Below, one piece after another: positions 18,719-29,340 of a stretch of 64,000 bases of DNA (the stretch's first letter is position 1; each line of letters begins with the position of its first letter). The stretch spans positions 3,286,001 through 3,350,000 of the forward strand of contig NZ_AP027729.1 in the NCBI RefSeq assembly GCF_030296575.1, given 5' to 3'. Origin of the DNA: Paraoerskovia sediminicola. Lineage in GTDB: Bacteria > Actinomycetota > Actinomycetes > Actinomycetales > Cellulomonadaceae. The position numbers and the translations under genes were made by a program. The notes below the pieces were generated by a model that saw only the letters and a program-made list of their open reading frames with translations, made no database searches and was not told the origin of the DNA.

Positions 18719-19672
18719 TCAGTAGCCGAACCGGCGGGCCGCTGCCCGGACCGTCTCGGCCGACGTCTTGAGCCCGTCGTACTCGCTGTCCGAGAGCGGC
18801 ACCTCGAACCGCTCGATGCTCCCCTGCCGGCCCACCAGCGACGGGACCGAGAGGCACACGTCGTCGATCCCGTAGAAGTCGTCGAGCAGGGTGGAGACCG
18901 GCATCACCCGGTCCTCGTCACCGAGGATCGCCTCGGCGATGCGGGACCCGGCCAGCCCGATCGCATAGTTGGTCGCGCCCTTGCCCTCGATGATCGTGTA
19001 CGCGCTGCGCACGACGTCGCGCGCGATGACGTCGCGCGCCTCGGCGTCGAGCGGGAGCCGGCCCGGCAGAGGGTTCCACTCGCTGAGCGGCACCCCGCCG
19101 ATCGTGGCGCTGCTCCACAGCGGGATCTCCGAGTCGCCGTGCTCCCCCGCGATGTACGCATGGACGTTCTGCACCGCCACGCCGCAGCGCTGGGCGACGA
19201 GGTGGCGGAGCCGCGACGAGTCGAGCACCGTCCCGGACCCCATCATCTGGTGCGGCGGCAGACCTGAGATCTTCAGCGACGCGTACGTCACGATGTCGAC
19301 GGGGTTGGTCACCATGACGTAGACCGCGTTCGGCGCGACCTCCAGCAGACCGGGGAGGATCTTCTGCATCAGCCCGATGGTCGCCTCGGCGAGGTCCAGC
19401 CTGGACTGGCCGGGGCGCTGCTTCGCGCCGGCCGTCACCATGACGACGTCCGCGTCGGCGCACACGGCGACGTCGTCCGAGCCCTCCACCGACGCCTGGG
19501 GCATGAACTCGAGACCGTGCCGGAGGTCCAGGACCTCGGCGTCGACCTTCTTGCGGTCGATGTCGAGCAGCGCGACGTTGCGCGCGGCTCCGCGCATGAG
19601 CGCGGCGTAGGCCATCGTCGAGCCAACGGCCCCAGCCCCGACGATCGCCAGCTTCGTCGTTCCCGTGCGCAC
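18719..19672 (-). CDS. ldh: L-lactate dehydrogenase
   Basis: 317 aa, the normal family length. NAD-binding motif IVGAGAVGSTMAYA at the N-terminus, substrate Arg region in AGAKQRPGQSR, and the active-site His in IAGEHGDSEIPLWS. Reversible reduction of pyruvate to lactate, usually activated by fructose-1,6-bisphosphate in this class. GTG 19672 is preferred because GGAGGG lies just upstream; GTG 19708 would add 12 residues and swallow that site. It lies 42 bases downstream of dinG on the same strand. Confidence 0.94.
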   Translation of the reverse strand: MRTGTTKLAIVGAGAVGSTMAYAALMRGAARNVALLDIDRKKVDAEVLDLRHGLEFMPQASVEGSDDVAVCADADVVMVTAGAKQRPGQSRLDLAEATIGLMQKILPGLLEVAPNAVYVMVTNPVDIVTYASLKISGLPPHQMMGSGTVLDSSRLRHLVAQRCGVAVQNVHAYIAGEHGDSEIPLWSSATIGGVPLSEWNPLPGRLPLDAEARDVIARDVVRSAYTIIEGKGATNYAIGLAGSRIAEAILGDEDRVMPVSTLLDDFYGIDDVCLSVPSLVGRQGSIERFEVPLSDSEYDGLKTSAETVRAAARRFGY

Positions 19673-19714
19673 ATACCCTCCAGAGATCTCGGTCGATGCC
19701 CGTGGCACCGGCGA

Positions 19715-21746
19715 TCAGCCTACGGCGTCCAGGCGCCGCAGCGCGGCGAGGACCGTGTCCTTGTCGGACGTCGGCCAGAACGCCGGCATGGAGCGGCGCA
19801 GGTACTGCCCGTAGCGCTTGGTCGCCAGCCGCGGGTCGAGCACCGCCACGACCCCGCGGTCGGACGTCGACCGGATCAGCCGCCCGGCACCCTGCGCGAG
19901 CATCAGCGCCGCGTGCGCGGCGGAGACCTGCATGAACCCGTTGCCTCCCGCCTGCTCGACGGCGCGCGCCCGGGCCGAGCGGACCGGGTCGTCCGGTCGC
20001 GGGAACGGGATGCGGTCGACCAGCACGAGCTGGCACGAGGGTCCCGGGACGTCGACCCCCTGCCACAGCGACAGCGTCCCGAACAGGCACGCGCGGGGAT
20101 CAGCGAGGAACTCGGCGACGAGCGCCGGCAGCTGGTCGTCGCCCTGGCACAGGATCGGCACGTCGAGGCGCTCGCGCATCGCCTCGGCGGCGACGGTCGC
20201 GGCACGGCGCGACGAGAACAGCCCCAGGGTCCTGCCGCCGGCGGCCTCGACCAGGTCGGTGATCTCGTCGAGCTGGTGCTCGGTCGCGGCGTCCCGGCCG
20301 GGCGTCGGCAGGTGCTCCGCGACGTAGAGGATCCCCTGGGTGCCGTAGTCGAACGGGCTCCCGACGTCCTCCCCGCGCCACCCGTCGCCGTCGCGCGGCA
20401 GCCCGAGCGCGCCCGCGACGTGCTCGAAGCTACCGCCGAGCGCGAGCGTCGCCGACGTGAAGACGCCCGTCCTCTCGGCCAGCAGGTTCTCGCGGATCAG
20501 GCCGCTCACCCCCAGCGGGGCCGCGTGGAGCCTGGTCGCGCTGTCCCCGCCCCAGCGTTCGCTCGGGTGCGTGCACCAGAGCACGTCGTGGCCGGTCGGG
20601 TCGGCGGCCATGCGCTCGGCGACCTCGGTCAGCGCGAGCATCGAGGCCTGCGCCATCTTCACGCCCGGCTCGGGCTGGGCGCCGGCTCCCGTCTCGGGCT
20701 TCAGCGCGCTCACCAGGTGCCGGGCCGCGTCCCGGACGGCCCCGACGACCATGCGCGCCTCGTCCGGGAGCCCGTCGGGGAACCGCTCCGCCGGGAGCCC
20801 CGCGAGCAGCGTCCCGAGCAGCCTGGACGCCGCGTCGAGGTCGTCGGTCGTGACACCCCCGTGCCGGCGCGCCATCCGGGCGGCGTGCTCGACGGTGGGG
20901 ACCGACAGGTCCACGGTCGCGGCCGCGGTGACCCGGTCGCTGAGCTCGTGAGCCTCGTCCACCACGACCACGTCGTGCTCGGGCAGCACACCCGGCGAGC
21001 CCGAGGCCGCGATCCCGAGCATCGCGTGGTTCGTCACGACGACGTCCGCCTCGCGGGCCAGCGTGCGCGCGGCCTCCGGGAAGCATCCGTCGAGCATGGG
21101 GCAGCGCGCGCCGAGGCACTCGAGCGCTGTGACGGAGATCTGGCGCCAGGCCTTGTCCGAGACGCCAGGGACGAGCTCGTCGCGGTCGCCCGAGTCCGTC
21201 GACTCCGCCCACGCGCGGGCGCGCACCACCTGGGCGCCGAGCCCGGCGTCGTCCCTGGCACCGCCGGCGGGCGCCGGGTGGTCCGCCGCCCCGTGCTCCT
21301 CGCCCGGCAGGTCGAACAGGGTCGGCTCGTCCTGCGGGTAGCCGCCGCTGACCTTGTGCCGGCACGCGTAGTTGTGCCATCCCTTGAGCAGCGCTACCTG
21401 GGGCGCGCGGGGCAGGAGCGGCGCGACGGCGTCCGCCACCAGGGGAGGTCACGCGTCATGACCTGGCGCTGCAGCGCCAGCGTGGCCGTGGACACGACGA
21501 CGCGCTCGTCGGCGAGCACCGCGTGCCGCACCGCGGGCACGAGATAGCCCAGCGACTTGCCGGTGCCGGTGCCCGCCTGGACCAGGAGGTGCTCCTCGGT
21601 GCGGATCGCCGTGTCGACGGCCTCCGCCATGGCGACCTGCCCGTCGCGAGGGGCTCCCCCAGGGCCGCGACAGCGGCTCCCAACAGCTCCTTGACGGAAC
21701 CGGACTCCTCGGCCTGGATCGCGTCGCCGGTGTCCGTCGAAGTCAT
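19715..21746 (-). CDS. dinG: DinG-type ATP-dependent helicase (frame broken twice)
   Basis: About 677 aa after two corrections. XPD/DinG-like superfamily 2 helicase: Walker A in QAGTGTGKSLGYLVPA near the N-terminus, an iron-sulfur-type Cys cluster region (CRHKVSGGYP ... CPMLDGCFPEA), motif II DEAHEL and a C-terminal QGAGRLIR motif. Frames change at CCCCC (21656-21660) and at GGGG (21442-21445); one added base at each restores GGAPRDGQVAMAEA and TRDLPLVADAVAP. It unwinds DNA with 5'-3' polarity in repair and replication-transcription conflicts. No LexA box was found in the short gap to hflX. Confidence 0.92.
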
Positions 21747-21834
21747 CGTCCGATCCTACGGTCGCGTCGGGGGCACGACGTCGCGCGGCCGGCGGACTGG
21801 GGACGCGCGGTGCGCCCTGGACCCTGTGGTCCGT

Positions 21835-23445
21835 TCAGCCGATCCCGTCCACCCGCGGCGCACCCGGTGCTCTGTCTGCCCGCGGTGGCGCGGTGGCGAC
21901 CAGCGCGACCTCGGCGCCCAGCGCCTCGTCCACGCGACCACGCAGGTGGGTGCCGTGCGCGGTGTGCTCCTCGAACGTGATCTCCCCGGTCTCGTGCACC
22001 CGGTGCACGAGGTCGCCGCGGTCGTACGGCACGACGACGTCGATCTCCACCGCGGGACGCGGCAGCTCGGCGGTGATCAGCTCGAGCAGGCTGTCGATGC
22101 CTTGCCTCGTGTGCGCCGAGACGAGGATCGTGCGTCGCTCCCGCAGCCGCACGCGCGCTACGACCTCGGGGTCGGCGAGGTCGGCCTTGTTGAGGACGAC
22201 CACCTCGGGCACGTCCGACGCGCCCGGCACGTCCGCGAGCACCTCACGCACGGCGGCGATCTGCCCCTCGGGGTCCGGGTGCGAGGCGTCCACCACATGG
22301 AGCAGCAGGTCCGCGTCCCCGACCTCCTCGAGGGTCGACCGGAACGCCTCGACGAGCTGGTGCGGCAGGTGCCGCACGAAGCCCACGGTGTCCGCGAGCG
22401 TGTAGACCCGACCGTCCTCGGTCTGCGCCTTGCGGATCGTCGGGTCGAGGGTCGCGAACAGTGCGTTCTCGACGAGCACGCCGGCGCCCGTCAGGGCGTT
22501 CAGCAGCGAGGACTTCCCGGCGTTCGTGTAGCCCGCGATCGCCACCGACGGGACTCCGCCCCGCTTGCGCGACGAGCGCTTCGTGTCGCGGGAGGGCTTC
22601 ATCGCGGCGATCTCTCGACGCAGCTTCGCCATGCGCGTGCGGATCCGGCGGCGGTCGAGCTCGATCTTCGTCTCACCGGGACCGCGCGAGCCCATGCCTG
22701 CGCCTGCGCCGCCGACCTGTCCACCGGCCTGCCGGGACATCGACTCGCCCCAACCGCGCAGGCGCGGGAGGAGGTATTCCATCTGGGCGAGCTCGACCTG
22801 CGCCTTGCCCTCTCGGGACTTCGCGTGCTGGGCGAAGATGTCGAGGATCAGCGCGGTCCGGTCGACCACCTTCACCTTGACGATGTCCTCCAGCGAGCGC
22901 CGTTGGGAGGGTGCGAGCTCGCTGTCCACGATGACGGTGTCGGCACCGGAGACGGCGACGATCTCGGCGAGCTGTGCCGCCTTGCCCGAGCCGAGGAACG
23001 TCCCCGGGTCGGGCTTCTGGCGCCGTTGCAGCAGTCCGTCGAGGACCTCCGAGCCTGCCGTCTCGGCGAGTGCCGCGAGCTCGCGGAGCGAGACCTCGGC
23101 CTCTTCCGCGTCGCCGTACCAGAGCCCGACGAGGACCACCTTCTCGAGACGCAGCTGCCGGTACTCGACCTCGGTGACGTCCTCGAGCTCGGTCGACAGA
23201 CCCGCGACCCTGCGCAGCGCCGCACGCTCGGCGAGATCCAGCTGGTCCCCGTCGGACGCCGAGTGCACGGTCGCGCCCTCGGCGCGCGCGGTCCCTGCCC
23301 GCGCCAGGACGCGGGCGACGACGTCGCCGGCGATGTCGCGGTCCTCTGCCTGAGTGCGGTGACCGTCGTCGGTCAGGTCGCCGGTCTCGCCGCCGGTCTC
23401 GTCGTCGTGCTCACCGTCTCTGGGTGCTGCGGGGTGCTGCGTCAT
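21835..23445 (-). CDS. hflX: Ribosome-splitting GTPase HflX
   Basis: 536 aa. N-terminal HflX domain (GSEVLDGLLQRRQKPDPGTFLGSGKA), a Gly-rich linker (GGQVGGAGAGMGSRGPGE), then the G domain with G1 GYTNAGKSSLLN, G3 DTVGF and G4 NKAD. HflX rescues stalled or heat-damaged ribosomes by splitting them. The first 80 residues are an acidic extension beyond the conserved core. ATG 23445 follows GAGAGGA. Located between lexA-dinG and dapF-miaA as in other actinobacteria. Confidence 0.96.
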   Translation of the reverse strand: MTQHPAAPRDGEHDDETGGETGDLTDDGHRTQAEDRDIAGDVVARVLARAGTARAEGATVHSASDGDQLDLAERAALRRVAGLSTELEDVTEVEYRQLRLEKVVLVGLWYGDAEEAEVSLRELAALAETAGSEVLDGLLQRRQKPDPGTFLGSGKAAQLAEIVAVSGADTVIVDSELAPSQRRSLEDIVKVKVVDRTALILDIFAQHAKSREGKAQVELAQMEYLLPRLRGWGESMSRQAGGQVGGAGAGMGSRGPGETKIELDRRRIRTRMAKLRREIAAMKPSRDTKRSSRKRGGVPSVAIAGYTNAGKSSLLNALTGAGVLVENALFATLDPTIRKAQTEDGRVYTLADTVGFVRHLPHQLVEAFRSTLEEVGDADLLLHVVDASHPDPEGQIAAVREVLADVPGASDVPEVVVLNKADLADPEVVARVRLRERRTILVSAHTRQGIDSLLELITAELPRPAVEIDVVVPYDRGDLVHRVHETGEITFEEHTAHGTHLRGRVDEALGAEVALVATAPPRADRAPGAPRVDGIG

Positions 23446-23550
23446 GTGGTCCTCTCGTCCGCTGGGCCAAGACTGGCACGTCCGGGCCTTCGGCGGCGAC
23501 AGAATTGCCCCCGTGGGCCTCGTGATCGCTACGGGCGCAAGTGCCCCCGG

Positions 23551-23556
23551 TAGGCT
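23551..23556 (+). promoter_or_regulatory. -10 element of a leaderless promoter
   Basis: TAGGCT ends eight bases before GTG 23565. It supports GTG 23565 as start, because the earlier in-frame GTG 23541 would lie upstream of transcription. Confidence 0.5.
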
Positions 23557-23564
23557 CCGTGCTC

Positions 23565-24275
23565 GTGAGCGACACGCCAGACCACTACTTCACGGCCTCC
23601 CCTGCGTCCGTCGACGAGCGCCGCACGCTCTCCGTGGACCTCGCCGGCAGGACGGTCGACGTCGAGGTCGCCTCGGGTGTCTTCTCCCCCGGGAGGCTCG
23701 ACCTCGGGACCCGCGTCCTGCTCCGCTCGGTGCCCGAGCTGCCGCAGTCGCTCACGGGGACACCCGCTCCGGCGCCCACCGACCGCACCGCACCAGCAGC
23801 AGCAGCAGCAGGCGAGGAGACCATCGGCTCCGACCCGGCCGCGGGCGGGCAGAACTTCCTGGACCTCGGCTGCGGGTGGGGGCCGGTCGCCCTGACGATG
23901 GCGCTCGAGCGTCCGACGGCGACCGTGTGGGCCGTGGACGTCAACGAGCGCTCACTGGACCTGACCCGCCGCAACGCGGCGTCCCTCGGCGCGACGGGGG
24001 TCCGCGCGGTGCGTCCGGACGACGTGCCCGACGACGTCCGGTTCGACGCGATCTGGTCGAACCCGCCGATCCGCGTCGGGAAGGAAGCGCTGCACGCGAT
24101 GCTGGAGCTCTGGCTCCCCCGCCTGGCGCCGGACGGCGTGGCGCACCTGGTCGTCCAGCGGAACCTGGGTGCCGACTCGCTCGCGCGCTGGATGGACGAG
24201 CACCTCGACGGGCTCGCGTCCTCGAGGTCGGCCAGCGCGAAGGGCTTCCGGGTCCTCGAGGTCAGGCACCGCTGA
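23565..24275 (+). CDS. RsmC-like class I methyltransferase
   Basis: 236 aa. Small-family methyltransferase domain with SAM motif LDLGCGWGPVAL (about residues 100-111), acidic motif AVDVNERSL and the catalytic-type NPPIR motif that marks N-methylation of a guanine or adenine, as in RsmC (16S rRNA G1207). The N-terminal half is shorter than in E. coli RsmC, as in many actinobacterial members. An Ala/Thr/Pro-rich insert at about residues 70-95 contains a run of five Ala. Convergent with dapF, 24 bases apart. Confidence 0.85.
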   Translation: MSDTPDHYFTASPASVDERRTLSVDLAGRTVDVEVASGVFSPGRLDLGTRVLLRSVPELPQSLTGTPAPAPTDRTAPAAAAAGEETIGSDPAAGGQNFLDLGCGWGPVALTMALERPTATVWAVDVNERSLDLTRRNAASLGATGVRAVRPDDVPDDVRFDAIWSNPPIRVGKEALHAMLELWLPRLAPDGVAHLVVQRNLGADSLARWMDEHLDGLASSRSASAKGFRVLEVRHR

Positions 24276-24299
24276 CTCGCCTCCGGACCGTCACCGCGC

Positions 24300-25253
24300 C
24301 TACGGGCGCCGCAACGCTCCGCTGAAGACGAGCTCCGCAGGACCGGCGAGCTCGACGTGCCCGTCGGCCAGCGCCGTCACGCGCACCTGACCACCGGGCA
24401 CGTCGACGAGCCACACGTCCGGTGCGCCCTCCCCGGCCCACCCTCGGACCGCGAGCGCCGCGGCGCACGCGCCCGTGCCGCAGGACCGGGTCTCGCCGAC
24501 CCCGCGCTCGTGGACCCGCATGCGGACGCGTCCGACCAGGTGGCCGTCCACCTCCGACTCGCCGAGCGGCACGACGACCTCCACGTTGGTCCCGTGCGGC
24601 GGCGTCGGGTCCACCGTCGGTGCCACCGTGAGGTCGAGGGACGACAGCTCCGACTCGTCTGCGAGCGCGACGACCGTGTGCGGGTTGCCGAGGTCCAGGT
24701 TGGCCGCGGGACGCGCGACGTCCCACCCGCGCACGGTCACCTCGGCGTCGAAGCCGTCGGAGATCGTCTGTCCGCCGTCCGCGAACGACCACGGGCCCAT
24801 GTCGACGGCGTACCAGCCGTCGGCCGCGCGCGACACGCGCCGCACACCGGCACGGGTGCCGAGCGAGAACGGGGCGCGGGACAGGTCGGCGAGGCCGAGG
24901 TGCTCGGCGAAGGCTGCGAACACGCGGACGCCGTTGCCGCACATCTCGGCGATCGAGCCGTCGCCGTTGCGGTAGTCCATGAACCACTGCGCCGACGGGT
25001 CCTCGGCGAGGACGGCCCTGCCTTCGGGTAGGTCCTCGCTCGGGGCCAGGCGGATCACGCCGTCCGCCCCGACGCCCGCCCGGCGGTCGGTGAGGCGACG
25101 GACGTCGTCCGGCGAGAGGTCGAGGACCCCCGCGCGGTCGTCGACGAGCACGAAGTCGTTCTCGGTCCCGTGCCCCTTGACGAACTCGAGGACCTCTCCC
25201 GAGGGGGTCTGGGCCGTGGAGCTTGCGGGCCGGTCGCCGGCAGTTCGGGTCAT
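24300..25253 (-). CDS. dapF: Diaminopimelate epimerase
   Basis: Converts LL- to meso-diaminopimelate in lysine and cell-wall synthesis. 317 aa, with both catalytic cysteines in their motifs: EMCGNGVR (first half) and RSCGTGACA (second half), plus GNPHTVV. Longer than E. coli DapF (274 aa) because of a 20-residue N-terminal extension and a loop after GADGVIRLAP. ATG 25253 lies 12 bases after the miaA stop, so the genes miaB, the small unknown gene, miaA and dapF form one run on this strand. Confidence 0.95.
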   Translation of the reverse strand: MTRTAGDRPASSTAQTPSGEVLEFVKGHGTENDFVLVDDRAGVLDLSPDDVRRLTDRRAGVGADGVIRLAPSEDLPEGRAVLAEDPSAQWFMDYRNGDGSIAEMCGNGVRVFAAFAEHLGLADLSRAPFSLGTRAGVRRVSRAADGWYAVDMGPWSFADGGQTISDGFDAEVTVRGWDVARPAANLDLGNPHTVVALADESELSSLDLTVAPTVDPTPPHGTNVEVVVPLGESEVDGHLVGRVRMRVHERGVGETRSCGTGACAAALAVRGWAGEGAPDVWLVDVPGGQVRVTALADGHVELAGPAELVFSGALRRP

Positions 25254-25265
25254 GGCGTCAGCCTG

Positions 25266-26246
25266 TCACGAACCGAGCGGCCGGCGCACCGGCGGCCCCT
25301 CGTCGCGGGTGTCGGTCCCGAGCCCTGGTCCGCCGCCCGGCGCCTCCTGCTCCGTGCGCTCGGCCCGGTCGACGACGGCGAGCGCGGCGCCCACGAGGTC
25401 CTCGGACCGTGCGTCGAGCCAGTGCACCCGCGGGTCGCGGCCGAACCAGCCCATCTGCTTGCGGGCGAGCCGCCGGGTCGCGGCGGTCACGCGTTCCTTC
25501 GCGTCCGTCTCGGTGATCGCGCCCGCGAGGTGCTCGATCACCTCCGGGTACCCGACGGCGCGCGACGCCGTCCGACCCAGCCGGTCGCGCAGGCCACGGA
25601 CCTCGGCGACCAGGCCCTGCTCCCACATGCGGTCGACGCGCAGCGCGACCCGCGCGTCGAGCGCCTCGCGGTCGCAGTCCAGGCCGATCTGGACCGCCGG
25701 GGCGACGTACTCCTGACGCGGCAGGTTCGCGGAGTACGGCGCACCCGTGATCTCGACGACCTCGAGCGCGCGGACGAGGCGTCGCGCGTTGCGCGGGTCC
25801 AGGGCGTCCGCTGCGACGGGGTCGAGGCGCGCGAGCTCGCCGTGCAGGGCGCGCGCACCCTCGGCGTCGAGCCGGGCCTCGATCCGGGCCCTGACCTCGG
25901 GGTCCGTGCCGGGGAAGTCCATGTGGTCGAGCAGCGCGCGGACGTACAGCCCGGACCCGCCCACCACGACGGGGACGACGGACCTCGCCGTCAGGTCCGC
26001 GACCACCTGCCGCGCCGACCTCTGGTAGTCCGCCACCGACGCGTCCTCCTCCGGCTCCAGGACATCGAGCAGGTGGTGGACGACGCCGCCCCGCTCATCG
26101 GCAGGGACCTTCGCCGTCCCGACGTCCATCCCCCGGTAGAGCTGGAACGCGTCGGCGTTGACGACGTCGCCGCCCAGCGCGCGGGCGAGAGCGATCCCGA
26201 GGTCGGACTTGCCGGTCGCCGTCGGCCCGACGACCGCGACGATCAC
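25266..26246 (-). CDS. miaA: tRNA dimethylallyltransferase MiaA
   Basis: Adds the isopentenyl group to A37 of tRNAs that read codons starting with U; the product is the substrate for MiaB encoded upstream. 326 aa. P-loop VVGPTATGKSDLG at the N-terminus, then NADAFQLYRGMD and RNARRLVRALEV. GTG 26246 overlaps the stop of the preceding gene by GTGA, so translation is coupled. Full length. Confidence 0.96.
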   Translation of the reverse strand: MIVAVVGPTATGKSDLGIALARALGGDVVNADAFQLYRGMDVGTAKVPADERGGVVHHLLDVLEPEEDASVADYQRSARQVVADLTARSVVPVVVGGSGLYVRALLDHMDFPGTDPEVRARIEARLDAEGARALHGELARLDPVAADALDPRNARRLVRALEVVEITGAPYSANLPRQEYVAPAVQIGLDCDREALDARVALRVDRMWEQGLVAEVRGLRDRLGRTASRAVGYPEVIEHLAGAITETDAKERVTAATRRLARKQMGWFGRDPRVHWLDARSEDLVGAALAVVDRAERTEQEAPGGGPGLGTDTRDEGPPVRRPLGS

Positions 26247-26794
26247 GGCCGACCTGCCGGGATCGTGTCCTTCTGGCCGGCGCCCAGGACCGTGTCCACG
26301 ACCGCGTCCAGGGCGCCGTCGGCGACGAGCGCTGCGAGCGCCTCACGGACGACGTCGTCGTCGACGGCGACGATCACGACCTGGGCGGCTGCTGCCCGGC
26401 CGCTCAGCGCGTCCCCGACCCCGCCGACGATCTGGGCAGACGTCGGTGCCTCGACCACGTCCACCGCCTCGACGGCCGTCAGCCCGCCGACCACGAGCAG
26501 GCCGACGGACGCAGCGGTACCGGCAGCGGCGCCGTCCTGCCCGGGCGGCGAGGCCCACGTCAGGTCACCGGGCACCAGGCCCACGGCGCCGAGCGACGGC
26601 CGCGACCGTCCCCGTAGCGGTCGCTCGCCGCGAGCCGCGACGAGGCAGCGGACGCCCGGGGCCTGGAGCGTGTCGTCGCAGGCGTCGACCGCGTCGGCGA
26701 CCGCTCGCCGCTCCTCGGCGAGCACGGTCGCACGCCCGGCCGCACCGGGGACGAGCAGCACGCTGCCGGGGATCAGCAGGGCCCGGACGGACAC
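26243..26794 (-). CDS. Protein of unknown function between miaB and miaA
   Basis: 183 aa, Ala/Val rich, soluble. An N-terminal RALLIPGSVLLVPGAAG strand-loop and later GLLVVGGLT and VVIVAVDDDVV segments suggest an alpha/beta fold; proteins in this position are often annotated as class III extradiol dioxygenase-like, but I cannot point to metal ligands. GTG 26794 starts two bases after the miaB stop, and the end overlaps miaA (GTGA). The tight coupling between two enzymes of the same tRNA modification suggests a related role, which is inference only. Confidence 0.7.
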   Translation of the reverse strand: MSVRALLIPGSVLLVPGAAGRATVLAEERRAVADAVDACDDTLQAPGVRCLVAARGERPLRGRSRPSLGAVGLVPGDLTWASPPGQDGAAAGTAASVGLLVVGGLTAVEAVDVVEAPTSAQIVGGVGDALSGRAAAAQVVIVAVDDDVVREALAALVADGALDAVVDTVLGAGQKDTIPAGRP

Positions 26795-26796
26795 CG

Positions 26797-28371
26797 TCAG
26801 CCGCGCCGCAGCGTCGGCATGCCGAGCGCGACACCGCCGGCCGTGGTCGCGGTGCCACCGTGACCGCCGTGGCTGTGCTCCCCGCGCTCGCGCGCGGCCC
26901 AGGCGTCCCCGGCGGAGGTGCGGCGGCACGAGAACTCGCCCCCGTCGAGCGCCGAGTCCGCGATCAGGTGGTAAGGCGCCGAGTCGGTGACCCGGACGGT
27001 CACGATGTCACCCGGCCGAGGCACGTCGGCCGGTGGGACGGCGGCCGACCGGGGATCGGTCGGCGTGCCGACGTGCTGGAGGCTGTCCGTCGCCGACGCC
27101 GGGAGCGCGAGGTGGACGAGGCGGTTGTCCCGGGCGCGGCCCGAGACCCGGTGGCTCGCGCCGTCCTTGCGGCCCGCCCCCTCGGTCACCAGCACCTCGA
27201 CGGTCCGGCCCACCTGCTTCGCGGACTCCTGGGCCGACATCCGGTCCTGGAGCGCGAGGAGCCGCTCGAACCGCTCCTGCACGACCTCCTTGGGGACCTG
27301 GTCCTCAAGGTCTGCCGCCGGGGTTCCGGGCCGGGGCGAGTACTGGAACGTGAAGGCGGAGGTGAACCGGGACGCCTCGACCACGCGCAACGTCTCGGCG
27401 AAGTCCTCCTCCGTCTCCCCCGGGAAGCCGACGATGAGGTCCGTGGTGATCGCGGCGTCCGGCATCGCGGCACGCACCCGGTCGAGGATCCCGAGGAACT
27501 TCTCCGAGCGGTAGGAGCGGCGCATCGCGCGCAGGACCCGGTCCGAACCGGACTGCAGCGGCATGTGCAGCTGGGGCATCACGTTCGCCGTCTGGGCCAT
27601 CGCCTCGATCACGTCGTCCGTGAACGAGGCGGGGTGGGGCGACGTGAAGCGGACACGCTCGAGCCCCTCGACACGACCGCAGGCGCGCAGCAGCTTGGCG
27701 AACGCGCCGCGATCGCCGAACTCCACGCCGTAGGAGTTCACGTTCTGCCCGAGCAGGGTCACCTCGATCGCGCCCTGCGCGACCAGGGCCTCGACCTCCG
27801 CCAGGACCTCGCCGGGGCGCCGGTCGCGCTCCTTGCCGCGGAGGCTCGGCACGATGCAGAAGGTGCACGTGTTGTTGCAGCCGACGCTGATCGACACCCA
27901 GCCCGCGTAGACGGACTCGCGGCGCGTCGGGAGGGTCGAGGGGAACACCTGCAGGGACTCGGCGATCTCCACCTGGGCGGCCTCGTTGTGCCGTGCCCGC
28001 GCCAGGAGCACCGGGAGCGCGTCGAGGTTGTGGGTGCCGAAGACGACGTCGACCCACGGGGCACGCTCGACGATGGTCCCGCGGTCCTTCTGCGCGAGGC
28101 ACCCGCCGACGGCGATCTGCATGCCGGGCCGCTCCGCCTTGACCGAGGCCAGCTGCCCGAGGTTGCCGTAGAGCTTGTTCGCAGCGTTCTCCCGTACCGC
28201 GCACGTGTTGACCACCACGACGTCGGCGCGGTGCGCCGCGGCGTCGGCGGCGTCGGCCTCGCGATACCCGGCGGCCTCCAGCATCCCGGCCATGTGCTCC
28301 GAGTCGTGGACGTTCATCTGGCACCCGAGCGTCTTCACGACGTAGGTGGGTGTACTGGTGGAGGTGGACAT
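26797..28371 (-). CDS. miaB: tRNA methylthiotransferase MiaB
   Basis: Radical-SAM enzyme that adds methylthio to i6A37 in tRNA. 524 aa. N-terminal UPF0004 domain with its cysteines ([22 protein letters not shown]), the radical-SAM cluster CNNTCTFC, and a C-terminal TRAM domain, followed by a Gly/His-rich tail of about 40 residues. ATG 28371 follows GGAGGGG directly upstream; longer in-frame starts have no such site. First gene of the miaB-miaA-dapF run and divergent from the glutamate transporter genes. Confidence 0.96.
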   Translation of the reverse strand: MSTSTSTPTYVVKTLGCQMNVHDSEHMAGMLEAAGYREADAADAAAHRADVVVVNTCAVRENAANKLYGNLGQLASVKAERPGMQIAVGGCLAQKDRGTIVERAPWVDVVFGTHNLDALPVLLARARHNEAAQVEIAESLQVFPSTLPTRRESVYAGWVSISVGCNNTCTFCIVPSLRGKERDRRPGEVLAEVEALVAQGAIEVTLLGQNVNSYGVEFGDRGAFAKLLRACGRVEGLERVRFTSPHPASFTDDVIEAMAQTANVMPQLHMPLQSGSDRVLRAMRRSYRSEKFLGILDRVRAAMPDAAITTDLIVGFPGETEEDFAETLRVVEASRFTSAFTFQYSPRPGTPAADLEDQVPKEVVQERFERLLALQDRMSAQESAKQVGRTVEVLVTEGAGRKDGASHRVSGRARDNRLVHLALPASATDSLQHVGTPTDPRSAAVPPADVPRPGDIVTVRVTDSAPYHLIADSALDGGEFSCRRTSAGDAWAARERGEHSHGGHGGTATTAGGVALGMPTLRRG

Positions 28372-28480
28372 CCCCTCCAGGATACCGGTGCACGCCCGAC
28401 CGGAACCGCAGGTCCGGACCGTTGCCGGACCGTTACCGCCTCGCAATGCGTCCCTGACCTTTCCCTCGTACGTTCAACAG

Positions 28481-29272
28481 ATGAATCTTGACAGCGCTGC
28501 CTCGGCGACGCCCCAGGACACCCCGACCGCCGACAGCCAGGTGCTCGTCGAGCTCCGGGACGTCCAGAAGCACTTCGGCGAGCTCCACGTCCTGCGCGAC
28601 ATCGACCTCACCGTCACGCACGGGGAGGTCCTCGTCGTCATCGGCCCCTCGGGCTCCGGGAAGTCCACGCTCTGCCGTGCCATCAACCGGTTGGAGACCA
28701 TCGACTCCGGAACCATCGAGATCGACGGCAAGCCCATGCCCGCGGAGGGCAAGGAGCTCGCCCAGCTGCGCTCCGACGTCGGCATGGTCTTCCAGTCGTT
28801 CAACCTGTTCGCCCACAAGACGGTCCTCGAGAACGTCACCCTCGGGCCTATCAAGGTCCGCGGGACCAAGAAGTCGGAGGCCAAGGCCGAGGCGATGAAG
28901 CTCCTCGAGCGCGTCGGCGTCGACAACCAGGCCAACAAGCTCCCCGCACAGCTCTCCGGCGGACAGCAGCAGCGGGTCGCCATCGCCCGCGCCCTCGCCA
29001 TGCACCCGAAGGTCATGCTCTTCGACGAGCCGACCTCCGCGCTCGACCCGGAGATGATCAACGAGGTCCTCGACGCCATGGTCGAGCTCGCCAAGGAGGG
29101 CATGACGATGATCGTCGTCACCCACGAGATGGGCTTCGCCCGCAAGGCCGCGGACCGCGTGGTGTTCATGGCCGACGGCCAGATCGTCGAGGAGGCGACC
29201 CCCGAGGAGTTCTTCACGAACCCACAGAGCGACCGTGCCAAGGACTTCCTGTCGAAGATCCTCACCCACTGA
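28481..29272 (+). CDS. gluA: Glutamate-type ABC transporter ATP-binding protein
   Basis: Polar amino-acid ABC ATPase, 263 aa. Walker [11 protein letters not shown] loop VFQSFNLF, signature LSGGQQQR, Walker [14 protein letters not shown] and the H-loop VTHEM are all intact. ATG 28481 starts the protein, with about 20 variable residues before the conserved [11 protein letters not shown]. No good ribosome-binding site is seen. The order ATPase, binding protein, permease, permease next to recX-recA is that of gluABCD in C. glutamicum, which supports glutamate as substrate. Confidence 0.93.
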   Translation: MNLDSAASATPQDTPTADSQVLVELRDVQKHFGELHVLRDIDLTVTHGEVLVVIGPSGSGKSTLCRAINRLETIDSGTIEIDGKPMPAEGKELAQLRSDVGMVFQSFNLFAHKTVLENVTLGPIKVRGTKKSEAKAEAMKLLERVGVDNQANKLPAQLSGGQQQRVAIARALAMHPKVMLFDEPTSALDPEMINEVLDAMVELAKEGMTMIVVTHEMGFARKAADRVVFMADGQIVEEATPEEFFTNPQSDRAKDFLSKILTH

Positions 29273-29340
29273 CCCAGCAGTCCCGACCGCACCGATCCAC
29301 AGCGGACGGCCGACCGGCCGCCCCGACCAAGGAGGAACAG

